Of a stretch of 42,628 nucleotides of DNA, positions 21,338 through 28,771 are shown one piece after another. Below the pieces are notes generated by a model, which was not told the DNA's origin, did no database searches, and saw nothing but the letters and a program-made list of their open reading frames with translations. The position numbers and the translations under genes are program-made. Every line of letters starts with the position of its first letter. Position 1 is the stretch's first letter. Source of the stretch: Gammaproteobacteria bacterium (GTDB lineage: Bacteria; Pseudomonadota; Gammaproteobacteria; Pseudomonadales; Pseudohongiellaceae); assembly GCA_030147705.1 (NCBI GenBank), contig JASBUV010000258.1, positions 1 through 42,628 on the forward strand, written 5' to 3'.

Positions 21338-22159
21338 ATGACAGGTGTTCAGACAGTGGCACACACGCAGTTCTCGTTTGCTCCGGCCTCGCTGGCCGGC
21401 CTGATAGCGCTGGCTGTGGCGTGGCCGACGGCCAGTCTGGCGCAGATGCCCGAGCACTCACAGGCGATCAGCGTTGGTAGTTACTTTGCAAGAGGGGATT
21501 TCGGTGCCGACGTGGAAACCCGCATTCGTTACTTTCCCTTGAGTTACGAATACAGCAACTCGAAATGGACGCTGCAGGCCACCGCTTCACGTCTCAGCGT
21601 GTCGGGCCTTGGTAATGTACTGGTCAACGTGGGCGGAGTTACCCAGGCTGTCGCGGGCACAGAACTGGTTACCCAGAGCGGCGCGGGGGATACGGTACTA
21701 ACGGGGATCTATCATCTGGCCCCCATAGGACAGGTGTTTTTCGATCTGCGCATTGATGCGAAGCTGCCAACTGCCGACGAATCCAGAGCGCTCGGCACAG
21801 GAGAATTCGATGCCTCTGTACAGCTGGACGCGTCGATGAGCCTTACTAATACAGCTGTGTTTGCGAGTCTCGGATACAGCGATCGGGGTAAATCAAGTCT
21901 CTATCCCGGCTTGCAAGACTCGGTCTATACCCAACTCGGTTTCGCAAAGCCGGTGAACGAATCGGTCTCAATTGGCGCGTTCTACAACTATCGTCAGGCG
22001 GCGTCGGCCTTCTCAACAGAGAGTCATGAATTGAGCCCATACGTCAGCTGGCAGTTAACCGGGAACTGGAGTTTTACCGCATTGGCCGTTTTCGGGATGA
22101 CAGATGCCAGTCCTGATACTGCAGTCATGGGCCAGCTGCGTTACAGCTGGGCACGCTGA
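21338..22159 (+). CDS. Outer-membrane beta-barrel protein of unknown function
   Basis: A 273-residue exported protein built of short alternating strands with glycine turns, and so a likely beta-barrel of about 12 strands. The signal peptide ends ASLAQ. Recognisable blocks are ISVGSYFARGDFG, SGAGDTVLTGIYHL, LPTADESRALGTGEFD and ELSPYVSWQLTGNWSF. This pattern recalls porin-like 'transporter' proteins (COG4313-like) that I associate with DUF6502/DUF5666 neighbourhoods, an unverified recollection. ATG 21338 lacks a ribosome-binding site. GTG 21356, preceded by ACAGGTG, is a credible alternative start. It is divergent from the Slam-like gene and convergent with the GGTG-motif gene, 18 bp between stops. 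Cargo and function are unknown. Confidence 0.72.
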   Translation: MTGVQTVAHTQFSFAPASLAGLIALAVAWPTASLAQMPEHSQAISVGSYFARGDFGADVETRIRYFPLSYEYSNSKWTLQATASRLSVSGLGNVLVNVGGVTQAVAGTELVTQSGAGDTVLTGIYHLAPIGQVFFDLRIDAKLPTADESRALGTGEFDASVQLDASMSLTNTAVFASLGYSDRGKSSLYPGLQDSVYTQLGFAKPVNESVSIGAFYNYRQAASAFSTESHELSPYVSWQLTGNWSFTALAVFGMTDASPDTAVMGQLRYSWAR

Positions 22160-22177
22160 GTAGCAGCAAATCTGCTT

Positions 22178-23110
22178 TCAGAGTTTGAGAGGTTGTATGC
22201 GCGGTGGCAGCAGACCAGCACGCTGCACAGGGCGAACCCTCTGCATTGTGGGTAATTCAGGCCGTTGTACCCGATCTGGTCGCTGAGTACGTGCAGCGAA
22301 GTCACCGTGTTCCTCTGTGGGTGACGATTGCAGCGAGCGTTGCGTATCAAGCGAGTTTGATTCCCCAGCTGTAGTGAGAGACAGAGCGGCCAGTTCCGAC
22401 TCGTTGCCAGTACTGCTCACCGTACGCTCCTGAGCCAGAAATTGACTCAATGCTGGCCAGGAAACCGTGTCATCAACTGTGTCATCAAGGCTCGCCGGCT
22501 CAGCGTGTGGAGATGCGACTGCTAATGCGATGAACTCGTCAGAAACCGGACTCGCACTCGAAGCTGCAGACTCAGACGAGGTGGCGAGGGCAACAGAGTC
22601 AGTGCTATCTGCCGGAATTGACTCGAATGCTTCGTCGTTTAATGCGATCGCCAGTTCATCCATTTCAAACTGAATTTGTTCTGTAATCAGAATCGCAGAA
22701 GAATCTCGTGTTATCTCGCCTGCTCGGACGAACTTGGCCGGGGAGGGAAGTGGCTTGCTCTCTACCGGGCGCGCAGCAGGAATATCCAGGTCGAGTGACT
22801 TGCCGATCGCGCGATCAAGGTCAGCTGCACGATGATAAATTGTCAGTTCTGACGCTGGCTCATCAGTGCGCGAAGCGGGTTCGCTATAGCCAAGAAAGGG
22901 TCTGAAACCCGTTCCGCCCAGACCGCTTTCACTTCCCGGCGCAGGAACACGACCCGTGCCACCAAAGCCACTGCCCTCATCATCGCCGCCACCGAAACGG
23001 ACAAAGCCGGCACTGGGGAGGTTGATGAGTAGCAATGCCAATAGCAGGCCTGCCAACAGCAAACGATGGCGAGTACTGAGTTGTTGAGCTGATTGCAAGA
23101 ACTGGATCAT
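22178..23110 (-). CDS. Membrane-anchored protein with two GGTG motifs, unknown function
   Basis: I do not recognise a catalytic family. The 310-residue product has one N-terminal membrane segment (about 16-37, RHRLLLAGLLLALLLINL). A glycine-rich stretch follows with GGTG at 50-53 and again at 65-68 (GSGFGGTGR, ESGLGGTGF). A long Ser/Ala/Glu-rich and probably disordered region runs from about 75 to 270. The tail is basic and proline-rich with several RxQRP/VQR repeats (about 265-310). GGTG stretches of this kind remind me of DUF5666 loci. It lies 68 bp downstream of the DUF6502 gene and is probably cotranscribed. Two tandem 16-bp repeats abut its start, and no good ribosome-binding site is seen. 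It could tether or scaffold an envelope complex (inference). Confidence 0.6.
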   Translation of the reverse strand: MIQFLQSAQQLSTRHRLLLAGLLLALLLINLPSAGFVRFGGGDDEGSGFGGTGRVPAPGSESGLGGTGFRPFLGYSEPASRTDEPASELTIYHRAADLDRAIGKSLDLDIPAARPVESKPLPSPAKFVRAGEITRDSSAILITEQIQFEMDELAIALNDEAFESIPADSTDSVALATSSESAASSASPVSDEFIALAVASPHAEPASLDDTVDDTVSWPALSQFLAQERTVSSTGNESELAALSLTTAGESNSLDTQRSLQSSPTEEHGDFAARTQRPDRVQRPELPTMQRVRPVQRAGLLPPRIQPLKL

Positions 23111-23142
23111 AGTTGTCTGGGTTCAGAGTTGTCTGGGTTCAG
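23111..23142. repeat. Perfect 16-bp tandem duplication at the start of the GGTG-motif gene
   Basis: AGTTGTCTGGGTTCAG occurs twice with no gap (23111-23126, 23127-23142) and directly abuts the ATG of the minus-strand gene at 23110. On that strand the repeat occupies the ribosome-binding region. Confidence 0.9.
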
Positions 23143-23178
23143 AGTGTTCTCGAGGGAGTCTTGAAGCCCTGGAATCTC

Positions 23179-24072
23179 TCAAGAATCATTCACCTCGTTA
23201 TTAGGCTTTTGATCAGCCTTCTCATTACGCTTGCCCGAATCACTCAATTTGGCGTGGTAATTAAAGACGCCGAAATTGATCCTGTGGTTTGCAGTTTCGT
23301 TATTCTGATCCTGTTGCTGTAGTCGCAGCGCCGCTTTGTTCATTTCGGTCAGGGCCTGCATGCCCAATTCTTCCGCTAACTGTCGCAGCTGTTCGACGGA
23401 GGCCGGAGACAAGCCATCATAATAAACACTCCTGTCAAAATAGGAAGGTTTATGCCCCGTCAGGTTATGCGCGCCGGCGGCGATATGATCGTGCAGGTTT
23501 TTGCCAAAGAAGAAGGCTTTCTCATCGAATCCCGTATCAGGGGTAAATGCACCGGTATTGAGCGTGACATGATCATCCGTTACCTGGGCGACTCCAAGAC
23601 GCAACCACTCGTCCAAAATCACACGTGGTCGAATGTCCTGGCGCACCACGCGAGTCACCAGCTGGTCAAACTCGGAAGGGCTTCCTTCCTGACTTTTGAT
23701 TGTGAGAGGGCGAGGTGAGCCGTCGTCATTCTGAAGTGCAGGTTCACCCATCCAATGGCCAATCAGCTGTGCACCAATTGAGATGTTACTTGGCGTGCCT
23801 GAAGTGTCTTCTGGCTCAGCGCGAAGACGCTTTACATCTTTACGATGGATGCCGGTAAGCAGGTTGATGCGGCTGTCAGACTGGCGCTTGCCGGGTACCT
23901 GCATTTCTTCCTCCGCAACCGAGACGTAGATCGGTTTCAGCATGGCAGCCAGTTGCGGATAGGTGATTTGCTTATGCAAAAGAAGACGCACCATCGGGCG
24001 CAGTAGTTTCTGCAAGGCTTTGAGCAGAGAGGCTGGTGGAGAGCCCGGCGAATTGTCAGTGCTGCTGTTCAT
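23179..24072 (-). CDS. DUF6502-type protein, probable helix-turn-helix regulator
   Basis: A 297-residue soluble protein that I match to DUF6502 by its N-terminal half: LLRPMVRLLLHKQITYPQL, AAMLKPIYVSVAEEEM and RQSDSRINLLTGIHRKDVKR. Residues about 64-85 (SDSRINLLTGIHRKDVKRLR) read as a helix-turn-helix recognition unit, with a preceding helical pair at 20-52. This suggests DNA binding rather than catalysis. The C-terminal half (about 100-297) has helical, charged segments and a polar Asn/Lys-rich tail. Its promoter region contains twin 17-bp palindromes shared with the divergent hydrolase-like gene, which suggests autoregulation. The GGTG-motif gene follows in the same direction. DNA binding is my inference; the family has no established function that I know of. 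Confidence 0.7.
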   Translation of the reverse strand: MNSSTDNSPGSPPASLLKALQKLLRPMVRLLLHKQITYPQLAAMLKPIYVSVAEEEMQVPGKRQSDSRINLLTGIHRKDVKRLRAEPEDTSGTPSNISIGAQLIGHWMGEPALQNDDGSPRPLTIKSQEGSPSEFDQLVTRVVRQDIRPRVILDEWLRLGVAQVTDDHVTLNTGAFTPDTGFDEKAFFFGKNLHDHIAAGAHNLTGHKPSYFDRSVYYDGLSPASVEQLRQLAEELGMQALTEMNKAALRLQQQDQNNETANHRINFGVFNYHAKLSDSGKRNEKADQKPNNEVNDS

Positions 24073-24093
24073 GAATTGCAGTATATCGAATTG

Positions 24094-24110
24094 GTGGGAA
24101 AATATCCCAC
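24094..24110. promoter_or_regulatory. Operator-like palindrome 1, proximal to the DUF6502 gene
   Basis: GTGGGAAAATATCCCAC has 6-bp perfect arms (GTGGGA/TCCCAC). It lies 21 bp upstream of the DUF6502 start codon and matches the second palindrome 36 bp away. Bound protein here would cover the likely DUF6502 promoter or leader. Confidence 0.75.
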
Positions 24111-24141
24111 ATTAAATTTGCCCAAACTGTGATGCAGTCTA

Positions 24142-24170
24142 TTGACGTGGGAATTATTCCCACCTATGAT
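24142..24170 (+). promoter_or_regulatory. Sigma70 promoter of the hydrolase-like gene with embedded operator
   Basis: TTGACG (24142-24147) and TATGAT (24165-24170) are 17 bp apart, close to consensus. The palindrome GTGGGAATTATTCCCAC (24147-24163; arms of 8 around one central T) fills the spacer. A protein bound there would block RNA polymerase. Predicted leader length is about 38 bases, with ribosome-binding site AGGAA at 24202-24206. Confidence 0.8.
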
Positions 24171-24214
24171 GAGTAAACCTGAAAACCTGTGGTTTGTCAC
24201 CAGGAACCGGCCAG

Positions 24215-25207
24215 ATGTCGACGCATACAGTTTCTTCACCAGTTATTACCCCGCAGATCCTGGATGCAGCGCTGCCAATGGATTCGATGCAGAAAGCAAA
24301 ACCCGATCAGGCTGATTCATCCTCTCCGGAGTATTTTTACTATAAAGACTATCGGCTGGCTTACGCAGAATATGGGGCTGCAAAGGGCACGCCTGTTTTC
24401 TATTTTCATGACAGCGGCAGCTCCCGCCTGGAAGCCGAGCTGTTTCATCAATCAGCGCAGCGCAATGGCTTTCGGCTGATCGTTCTCGATCGTCCCGGCA
24501 TCGGTAAATCAGACTTTTTCGTCTGTGCGCGCCCTGATGATTTCTGTGCCGCAGTAGCAGCATTCGCAGATGCAAAAGGGCTCAAGCACTATGGTGTGAT
24601 GTCTCTTGGCGCTGGCGGAATCTATGCGCTGACTCTTGCGCATATGAACCCGGATAATGTCCTGTTCAAACTGAGTCTCGCCGGCGTGCCCGGGAGTGTG
24701 TTCAACGAGCAGGGGTCTGTGTCCTATTCTGCGACTTGCTGGAATGAGTTGACCCCCATGCTGGTGAAGCTCCTGGTGCGCATCAAACACCGTTTTATGC
24801 GTGCTGATCCAGTCTCCTCGATCCGGCACCTGGAGCAGCATCTTTGCGCCGCTGATCGACACTCACTCGCTGATGACAGTCTATTCCATACGCTCGCGCG
24901 AGATCTTGAAGAAGCAATAAGCAGGGGCTATGAAGGGATTGCACAAGACATTGCCCTGAGTTACAGAAAACTCGATTTTCGTCTGCAAGAAGTCACTGTG
25001 CCTACGGAGATCTGGCAAGGCGAAACAGACCGGCTGTCGCAACGATCAGATTGTGAATTTATGACGGCTCGATTGCCGAATGCCCGATTTCACCGGGTAC
25101 CTGGCCGCGGCCACTTCTTCTTCATGCACCGGATGGATACGGTGTTCGGCGAATTGCGCAGTGCGCTGTCAACCTTCTCTGGCAGGCTCGCTCGCCACGC
25201 AGCATGA
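24215..25207 (+). CDS. Alpha/beta-hydrolase-fold protein, apparent nucleophile loss
   Basis: A 330-residue cytoplasmic protein with an alpha/beta-hydrolase core from about residue 45. It shows YRLAYAEYG, the oxyanion strand VFYFHDSGSSRLE, LIVLDRPGIGKSD, and a C-terminal GETDRL (acid D272) and PGRGHFFF (His H300). At the nucleophile elbow the sequence is GVMSLGAGGIYAL. Aligned on the downstream GG-x-YAL, the usual GxSxGG serine position is G132, and the only serine (S130) is two residues early. It may therefore be a non-catalytic or altered enzyme. Start ATG 24215 is chosen for AGGAA eight bases upstream; a TTG at 24194 is less likely. It is divergent from the DUF6502 gene and shares its operators. 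Confidence 0.8.
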   Translation: MSTHTVSSPVITPQILDAALPMDSMQKAKPDQADSSSPEYFYYKDYRLAYAEYGAAKGTPVFYFHDSGSSRLEAELFHQSAQRNGFRLIVLDRPGIGKSDFFVCARPDDFCAAVAAFADAKGLKHYGVMSLGAGGIYALTLAHMNPDNVLFKLSLAGVPGSVFNEQGSVSYSATCWNELTPMLVKLLVRIKHRFMRADPVSSIRHLEQHLCAADRHSLADDSLFHTLARDLEEAISRGYEGIAQDIALSYRKLDFRLQEVTVPTEIWQGETDRLSQRSDCEFMTARLPNARFHRVPGRGHFFFMHRMDTVFGELRSALSTFSGRLARHAA

Positions 25208-25272
25208 GTTTGCGGGGCCTGAATTTTTTAAACCCAGGGTCAATCTGATCCTCAAACCTTGATCCCCAAAAA

Positions 25273-25303
25273 AAAAGAGCCTCCGTATTAGGGAGGCTCT
25301 TTT
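25273..25303. terminator. Bidirectional intrinsic terminator after the hydrolase-like gene
   Basis: AAAAGAGCCTCC-gtattag-GGAGGCTCTTTT forms a perfect 12-bp stem with A/T tracts on both sides, 65 bp after the stop. It also serves as a possible end for the leftward DUF6316-like gene. Confidence 0.92.
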
Positions 25304-25451
25304 CTTGAAGCGTTTTATTCAAGATCTTTGCTCAAATCTCTCTCAGTTCGATTTACTCAGAACGCTTTTTACTGTGCAACGATTTCGCTAGCGGGTGAAA
25401 CCCAATTCCAGCTTGAGATTGCTGTGCGCGATGTTTATCTGATCCTGAGCC

Positions 25452-25643
25452 TTATCTCTCTCCATTGAGCCGCTGAAATCCCGTCACTGCTTCCGAGCGG
25501 TAGCGAAAGGGGCCCACTTCGCGGCCATCGCTGGTACGGAAATACCAGAGATCGCGCTGGCTATAGATTGGATGTTGGTCGTTCGGGTTCTCCACGAGTG
25601 AAGCATTTTCCAAAGTCATTGAGTCAGACATAGCCGTTTCCAT
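25452..25643 (-). CDS. Small conserved-type protein, DUF6316-like
   Basis: A 63-residue protein with an aromatic/Gly-Pro-Phe core, RDLWYFRTSDGREVGPFRYR, followed by a short helix SEAVTGFQRLNGE. I recall this pattern from DUF6316, and it also looks like a minimal GYF_2-type fold (WYF...DG..VGPF). The function is unknown. Translation may begin at ATG 25643 (AGAG seven bases upstream) or at the second ATG, 25631, where GGAAACGG could serve as ribosome-binding site. It is alone on its strand, with no obvious partner. The composition is normal for the genome. Confidence 0.6.
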   Translation of the reverse strand: METAMSDSMTLENASLVENPNDQHPIYSQRDLWYFRTSDGREVGPFRYRSEAVTGFQRLNGER

Positions 25644-25678
25644 TCCGGGCTCTTGTGGGAGGAGCCTGATTATCAGTT

Positions 25679-25978
25679 TTGAAAGTAAGAGGTTTCCAGG
25701 TCGCGACAGAGCATCATCCCGTCCGGGGACGTGTCGCCAGCTGCTTTGTTATTGTCGTAGTACTCTGCTTGTCAGTTATTGTTATTGGTTTGCTTATTAT
25801 TCTTCAGGCTTATACGCCCTGCTCAGGAAGCGTACCGTCACCGCCGGTAACTGCCTGCGAGTCCAGATCTGACAGTAAATGTATTCTCCACTTCGATTCT
25901 GGTCTCCGCCAGCCCGGGGCTGCTCCCGGCAATGCCGGTCTGAGTCGCTCAGTAAACAACCCCGGAGCCGACGAGTGA
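25679..25978 (+). CDS. Doubtful small single-membrane-pass protein
   Basis: An open frame of 99 codons from a TTG encodes one strong hydrophobic segment (about 20-43, CFVIVVVLCLSVIVIGLL) followed by a Ser/Pro/Gly-rich tail. No ribosome-binding site or family match is apparent. The hydrophobic block is the only reason to list it; it may be chance. Confidence 0.2.
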   Translation: MKVRGFQVATEHHPVRGRVASCFVIVVVLCLSVIVIGLLIILQAYTPCSGSVPSPPVTACESRSDSKCILHFDSGLRQPGAAPGNAGLSRSVNNPGADE

Positions 25979-26518
25979 GCATACAGTAATTGCACATTTC
26001 AGCACGGAAAAGAGCGCAAAATTTATGCCATTGGCGCTCAGCAATCCCGCTGAACAATAATCATACAATCTCTTTTATTGCATAAATAACAGTAACTTAG
26101 AGTCTTTTTTGAAAACTCGCGGGGTTCGACTTTTTGATGCTCAAACAATGGCTTAGGTGGCAAATTTAACAGCCAAAATTTTTTGAACCGTGACCTGGCG
26201 TGAAAATATTTTTTGAAATTTTTTAATTTTCCGTAAGGCACTAGCCCTGAAATGCAGGATTTGGAGAGCGCACGGCGGCCCATTTGGGCTGGCAGGCCCC
26301 GAGACAGGCAAATTCATTGAAGTTGCAAAATTGATATGGGAAAATCGCGCTCTTTTCGAGCTCACCTGATTCAAGTACCCAGTTGATTTAGCTGAAAATA
26401 TGCCCCAAACAGAGGGCGCTCTCCCGACTCTCAAGGTTTCGCATTGTAAGTCCTGCTTTGCACCTGACGATGAAGGCGGTGAGCTTCAACATCCAGAATT
26501 TTTTTAAGAGGTTTGACC
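25979..26518. promoter_or_regulatory. 540-bp AT-rich intergenic region upstream of tig
   Basis: No supported gene, tRNA or small RNA is seen. The 9-mer TTTTTTGAA occurs three times in the same orientation (26107-26115, 26179-26187, 26209-26217) in a strongly AT-rich tract. The tig ribosome-binding site AAGAGG lies about 6 bases before the ATG at 26519. The exact tig promoter was not resolved. Confidence 0.4.
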
Positions 26519-27859
26519 ATGCAGGTTTCCATCGAAACAACTCAAGGACTTGAGCGAAAAATGACCATCACTGTTCCCAGCGACAGGGTGGACTCGGCTG
26601 TTAATGCGCGCCTGCAGGAGGCCGCGAAGACAGTTCGGCTGAACGGTTTTCGCAAAGGCAAGGTTCCGTTGAAAGTTGTCAAGAATCGCTTTGGAGCAGG
26701 TGTGCGTCAGGAAGTTGCGGGCGAGCTCATGAGTCAGACTTACTATGAAGCCCTGACAGAGAAAAGCCTTAAGCCAGCAGGTCAACCGCGTATCGAAGCA
26801 ACCAAGATGGATGAAGGACAGGATCTGGAATTCACTGCTGTATTCGAAGTCTATCCCGAGATCAGCCTCCCGGACTTCAGCAAACTGAAAGCCAAGCGTC
26901 TGCAAGCAGAAGTAGAGGAAAGCGACATTGACGAAATGATCGAGACTCTGCGGCAGCAGCGCCAGACCTGGCAAGAAGCTGATCGTGCCGCCAAGAAAGA
27001 CGATATGGTGAATATCGATTTCGTCGGCCGCAAGGACGGTGAAGAATTCGCTGGCGGTAAAGCCTCAGGCACCAATCTTGTACTCGGTTCCGAGCGCATG
27101 ATTCCAGGTTTTGAAGATGGAATCATTGGCAAGAAGGCGGGCGAAACCGTGACTCTGCCCCTGTCTTTTCCAGAGGATTATCACAACAAGGAGCTGGCCG
27201 GTGCGGATGTTGAATTCGACATCACGATCAACACCGTGAGTGAGAAGGCCTTGCCGGAAGTGAATGACGAGTTCTTTGCGAGCTTTGGCGTGACCGAAGG
27301 CGGCATGGACGCGTTCCGTGAGGAAGTGGCGAGCAATATGCGTCGCGAGATGAAGAGCGCAAGCCGCAACAAGCTCAAAAATCAGATTATGGATGCAGTG
27401 TTGAAAGAGGTGGACGTAGCGGTTCCGGCAGCCTTGCTGGCCAGCGAAGTCGATCAACTCCGCAATCAGACACTGCAGCAAATGGGTGGCGGTCAGAACA
27501 TCGACAAGAGCATGCTGCCCGATGAGTTATTCTCAGAGCAGGCACAACGCCGCGTTGTACTTGGTCTCGTGCTCGGCGAAGTTATCCAGCAACAGAATCT
27601 GCAGGCTGATGCCGTAAAGGTTCGAGAAGCGATTGATGAGCTGGCAGCGACTTACGAATCTCCTGAAGAGGTCGTCAAGTGGTATTACAGCAATCAGGAG
27701 CAACTCTCAGCGGTTGAGTCTTCGGTACTTGAAGATCAGGTATTCGACTACATAATTGAACAGGCGAAAGTCGAAGACAAGAAAGTGAGCTATCAGGAAG
27801 TGATCAAACCCGAGCCAAAAGCCGGCGAGGGTGACGCCAGTGAAGAAGCGGGCGCATAA
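26519..27859 (+). CDS. tig: Trigger factor, ribosome-associated chaperone
   Basis: Trigger factor binds the ribosome exit tunnel and shields nascent chains; it also carries a peptidyl-prolyl isomerase domain. It has 446 residues (E. coli 432). The ribosome-docking signature FRKGKVP is at 44-50. The FKBP-type domain lies at about 155-245 (DMVNIDFVGRKDGEEFAGG, FPEDYHNKELAG), and the helical arm domain fills the rest. The acidic tail ends EGDASEEAGA. ATG 26519 is used instead of TTG 26513. It heads the classic tig-clpP-clpX-lon array. Confidence 0.97.
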   Translation: MQVSIETTQGLERKMTITVPSDRVDSAVNARLQEAAKTVRLNGFRKGKVPLKVVKNRFGAGVRQEVAGELMSQTYYEALTEKSLKPAGQPRIEATKMDEGQDLEFTAVFEVYPEISLPDFSKLKAKRLQAEVEESDIDEMIETLRQQRQTWQEADRAAKKDDMVNIDFVGRKDGEEFAGGKASGTNLVLGSERMIPGFEDGIIGKKAGETVTLPLSFPEDYHNKELAGADVEFDITINTVSEKALPEVNDEFFASFGVTEGGMDAFREEVASNMRREMKSASRNKLKNQIMDAVLKEVDVAVPAALLASEVDQLRNQTLQQMGGGQNIDKSMLPDELFSEQAQRRVVLGLVLGEVIQQQNLQADAVKVREAIDELAATYESPEEVVKWYYSNQEQLSAVESSVLEDQVFDYIIEQAKVEDKKVSYQEVIKPEPKAGEGDASEEAGA

Positions 27860-27861
27860 GC

Positions 27862-27886
27862 GTTCTCGGCAAGACAGTCAGAGAAC
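27862..27886. repeat. Inverted repeat between tig and clpP
   Basis: GTTCTC and GAGAAC form 6-bp arms around 13 bases, just after the tig stop. There is no T-run, so it is not a standard terminator. It may be a small mRNA hairpin or a binding site. Confidence 0.4.
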
Positions 27887-27932
27887 AATCACGACTCGCA
27901 TACTGACCAGGAAGTAATAGAAGGAATCAAGC

Positions 27933-28559
27933 ATGGCCAGCAACACAATCGCGCCCAGCGCGGCACTGGTGCCTATCGTCGTTGAGCAAACAGCTCGCGG
28001 TGAGCGCTCCTACGATATCTACTCCCGCCTGTTAAAAGATCGTGTGATTTTCATGACCGGACAGGTCGAAGATCACATGGCCAACCTGATCGTGGCGCAG
28101 ATGTTGTTTCTGGAGTCCGAGAATCCTGACAAGGATATTCACCTCTATATCAATTCTCCCGGGGGCTCTGTGACTGCGGGACTGTCGATCTACGACACCA
28201 TGCAGTTCATTCAGCCAGATGTCAGCACTATGTGCATCGGCCAGGCTGCCAGCATGGGAGCCATGCTGTTGGCAGGGGGCACGAAAGGTAAGCGTTTGGC
28301 CTTGCCTCATTCCCGGATGATGATCCACCAGCCCAGCGGCGGAGCCCAGGGGCAGGCCTCGGATATTGAAATTCAGGCCAATGAAATCATTAAGATACGA
28401 AAGAAACTTAATGTTTTGCTCGCGGAACATACCGGTCAACCGGAAGAAGTGATTCAGCGTGACACCGAGCGCGATAACTTCATGAGCGCCCAGGAAGCGC
28501 TGGCTTACGGTCTGGTCGATAAAGTAATCGAGCAAAGAGTAGATAAAAAGGGTAAGTAG
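27933..28559 (+). CDS. clpP: ATP-dependent Clp protease proteolytic subunit
   Basis: The serine peptidase that forms the 14-subunit chamber of ClpXP/ClpAP. It has 208 residues including a short propeptide. The catalytic triad is visible as S107 ([12 protein letters not shown]), H132 (HSRMMIHQP) and D181 (TERDNFMSA), in the spacing of E. coli Clp[19 protein letters not shown] is the oxyanion-hole signature. The ribosome-binding site AAGGA lies 7 bases before the ATG. clpX follows after 279 bp with its own upstream elements, a wider gap than usual. Confidence 0.98.
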   Translation: MASNTIAPSAALVPIVVEQTARGERSYDIYSRLLKDRVIFMTGQVEDHMANLIVAQMLFLESENPDKDIHLYINSPGGSVTAGLSIYDTMQFIQPDVSTMCIGQAASMGAMLLAGGTKGKRLALPHSRMMIHQPSGGAQGQASDIEIQANEIIKIRKKLNVLLAEHTGQPEEVIQRDTERDNFMSAQEALAYGLVDKVIEQRVDKKGK

Positions 28560-28593
28560 GGAGCCTGTAGACTACTTGCCTCCCTGACTGGCT

Positions 28594-28640
28594 AAAATGG
28601 GCACTATTGGCTTGCAATTATGCGGCAATGGCCTCATTTT
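28594..28640. repeat. Imperfect hairpin in the clpP-clpX gap
   Basis: AAAATGGGCACTATTGGC can pair imperfectly with GGCAATGGCCTCATTTT, ends AAAATG/CATTTT being perfect. It is followed by AGGC rather than a T-run, so it is at best a weak attenuator or processing site. Confidence 0.35.
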
Positions 28641-28771
28641 AGGCATGGTCGGTCTGAACGTGCAGATAATCGGCTCCAAGCCGCTGCATTGCTGGCGTGC
28701 AGCAGATCCGGCTAACCCAAAATTACGGTTAGTTGGCCATCTCCACTGAATTATTTCTCACAGGCCGACGT

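Noticed and set aside
21084-21457. Minus-strand open frames of about 60 codons between the two outer-membrane genes
   Set aside because: No ribosome-binding site and atypical composition. One lies largely antisense to the barrel signal peptide.
25304-25323. CTTGAA/TTCAAG inverted repeat after the terminator at 25273
   Set aside because: Six-base arms in AT-rich DNA are easily expected by chance, and no gene is positioned to use it.
26038-26434. Minus-strand open frames in the region before tig
   Set aside because: They overlap each other in different frames, are rich in Lys/Phe from the AT-rich tract, and have no recognisable motifs.
28554-28593. Alternating hairpins at the clpP 3' end (AAGTAG/CTACTT or AGGGAG/CTCCCT)
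   Set aside because: Short stems, no T-run and part of the stem within the coding end. Not enough for a terminator or switch.
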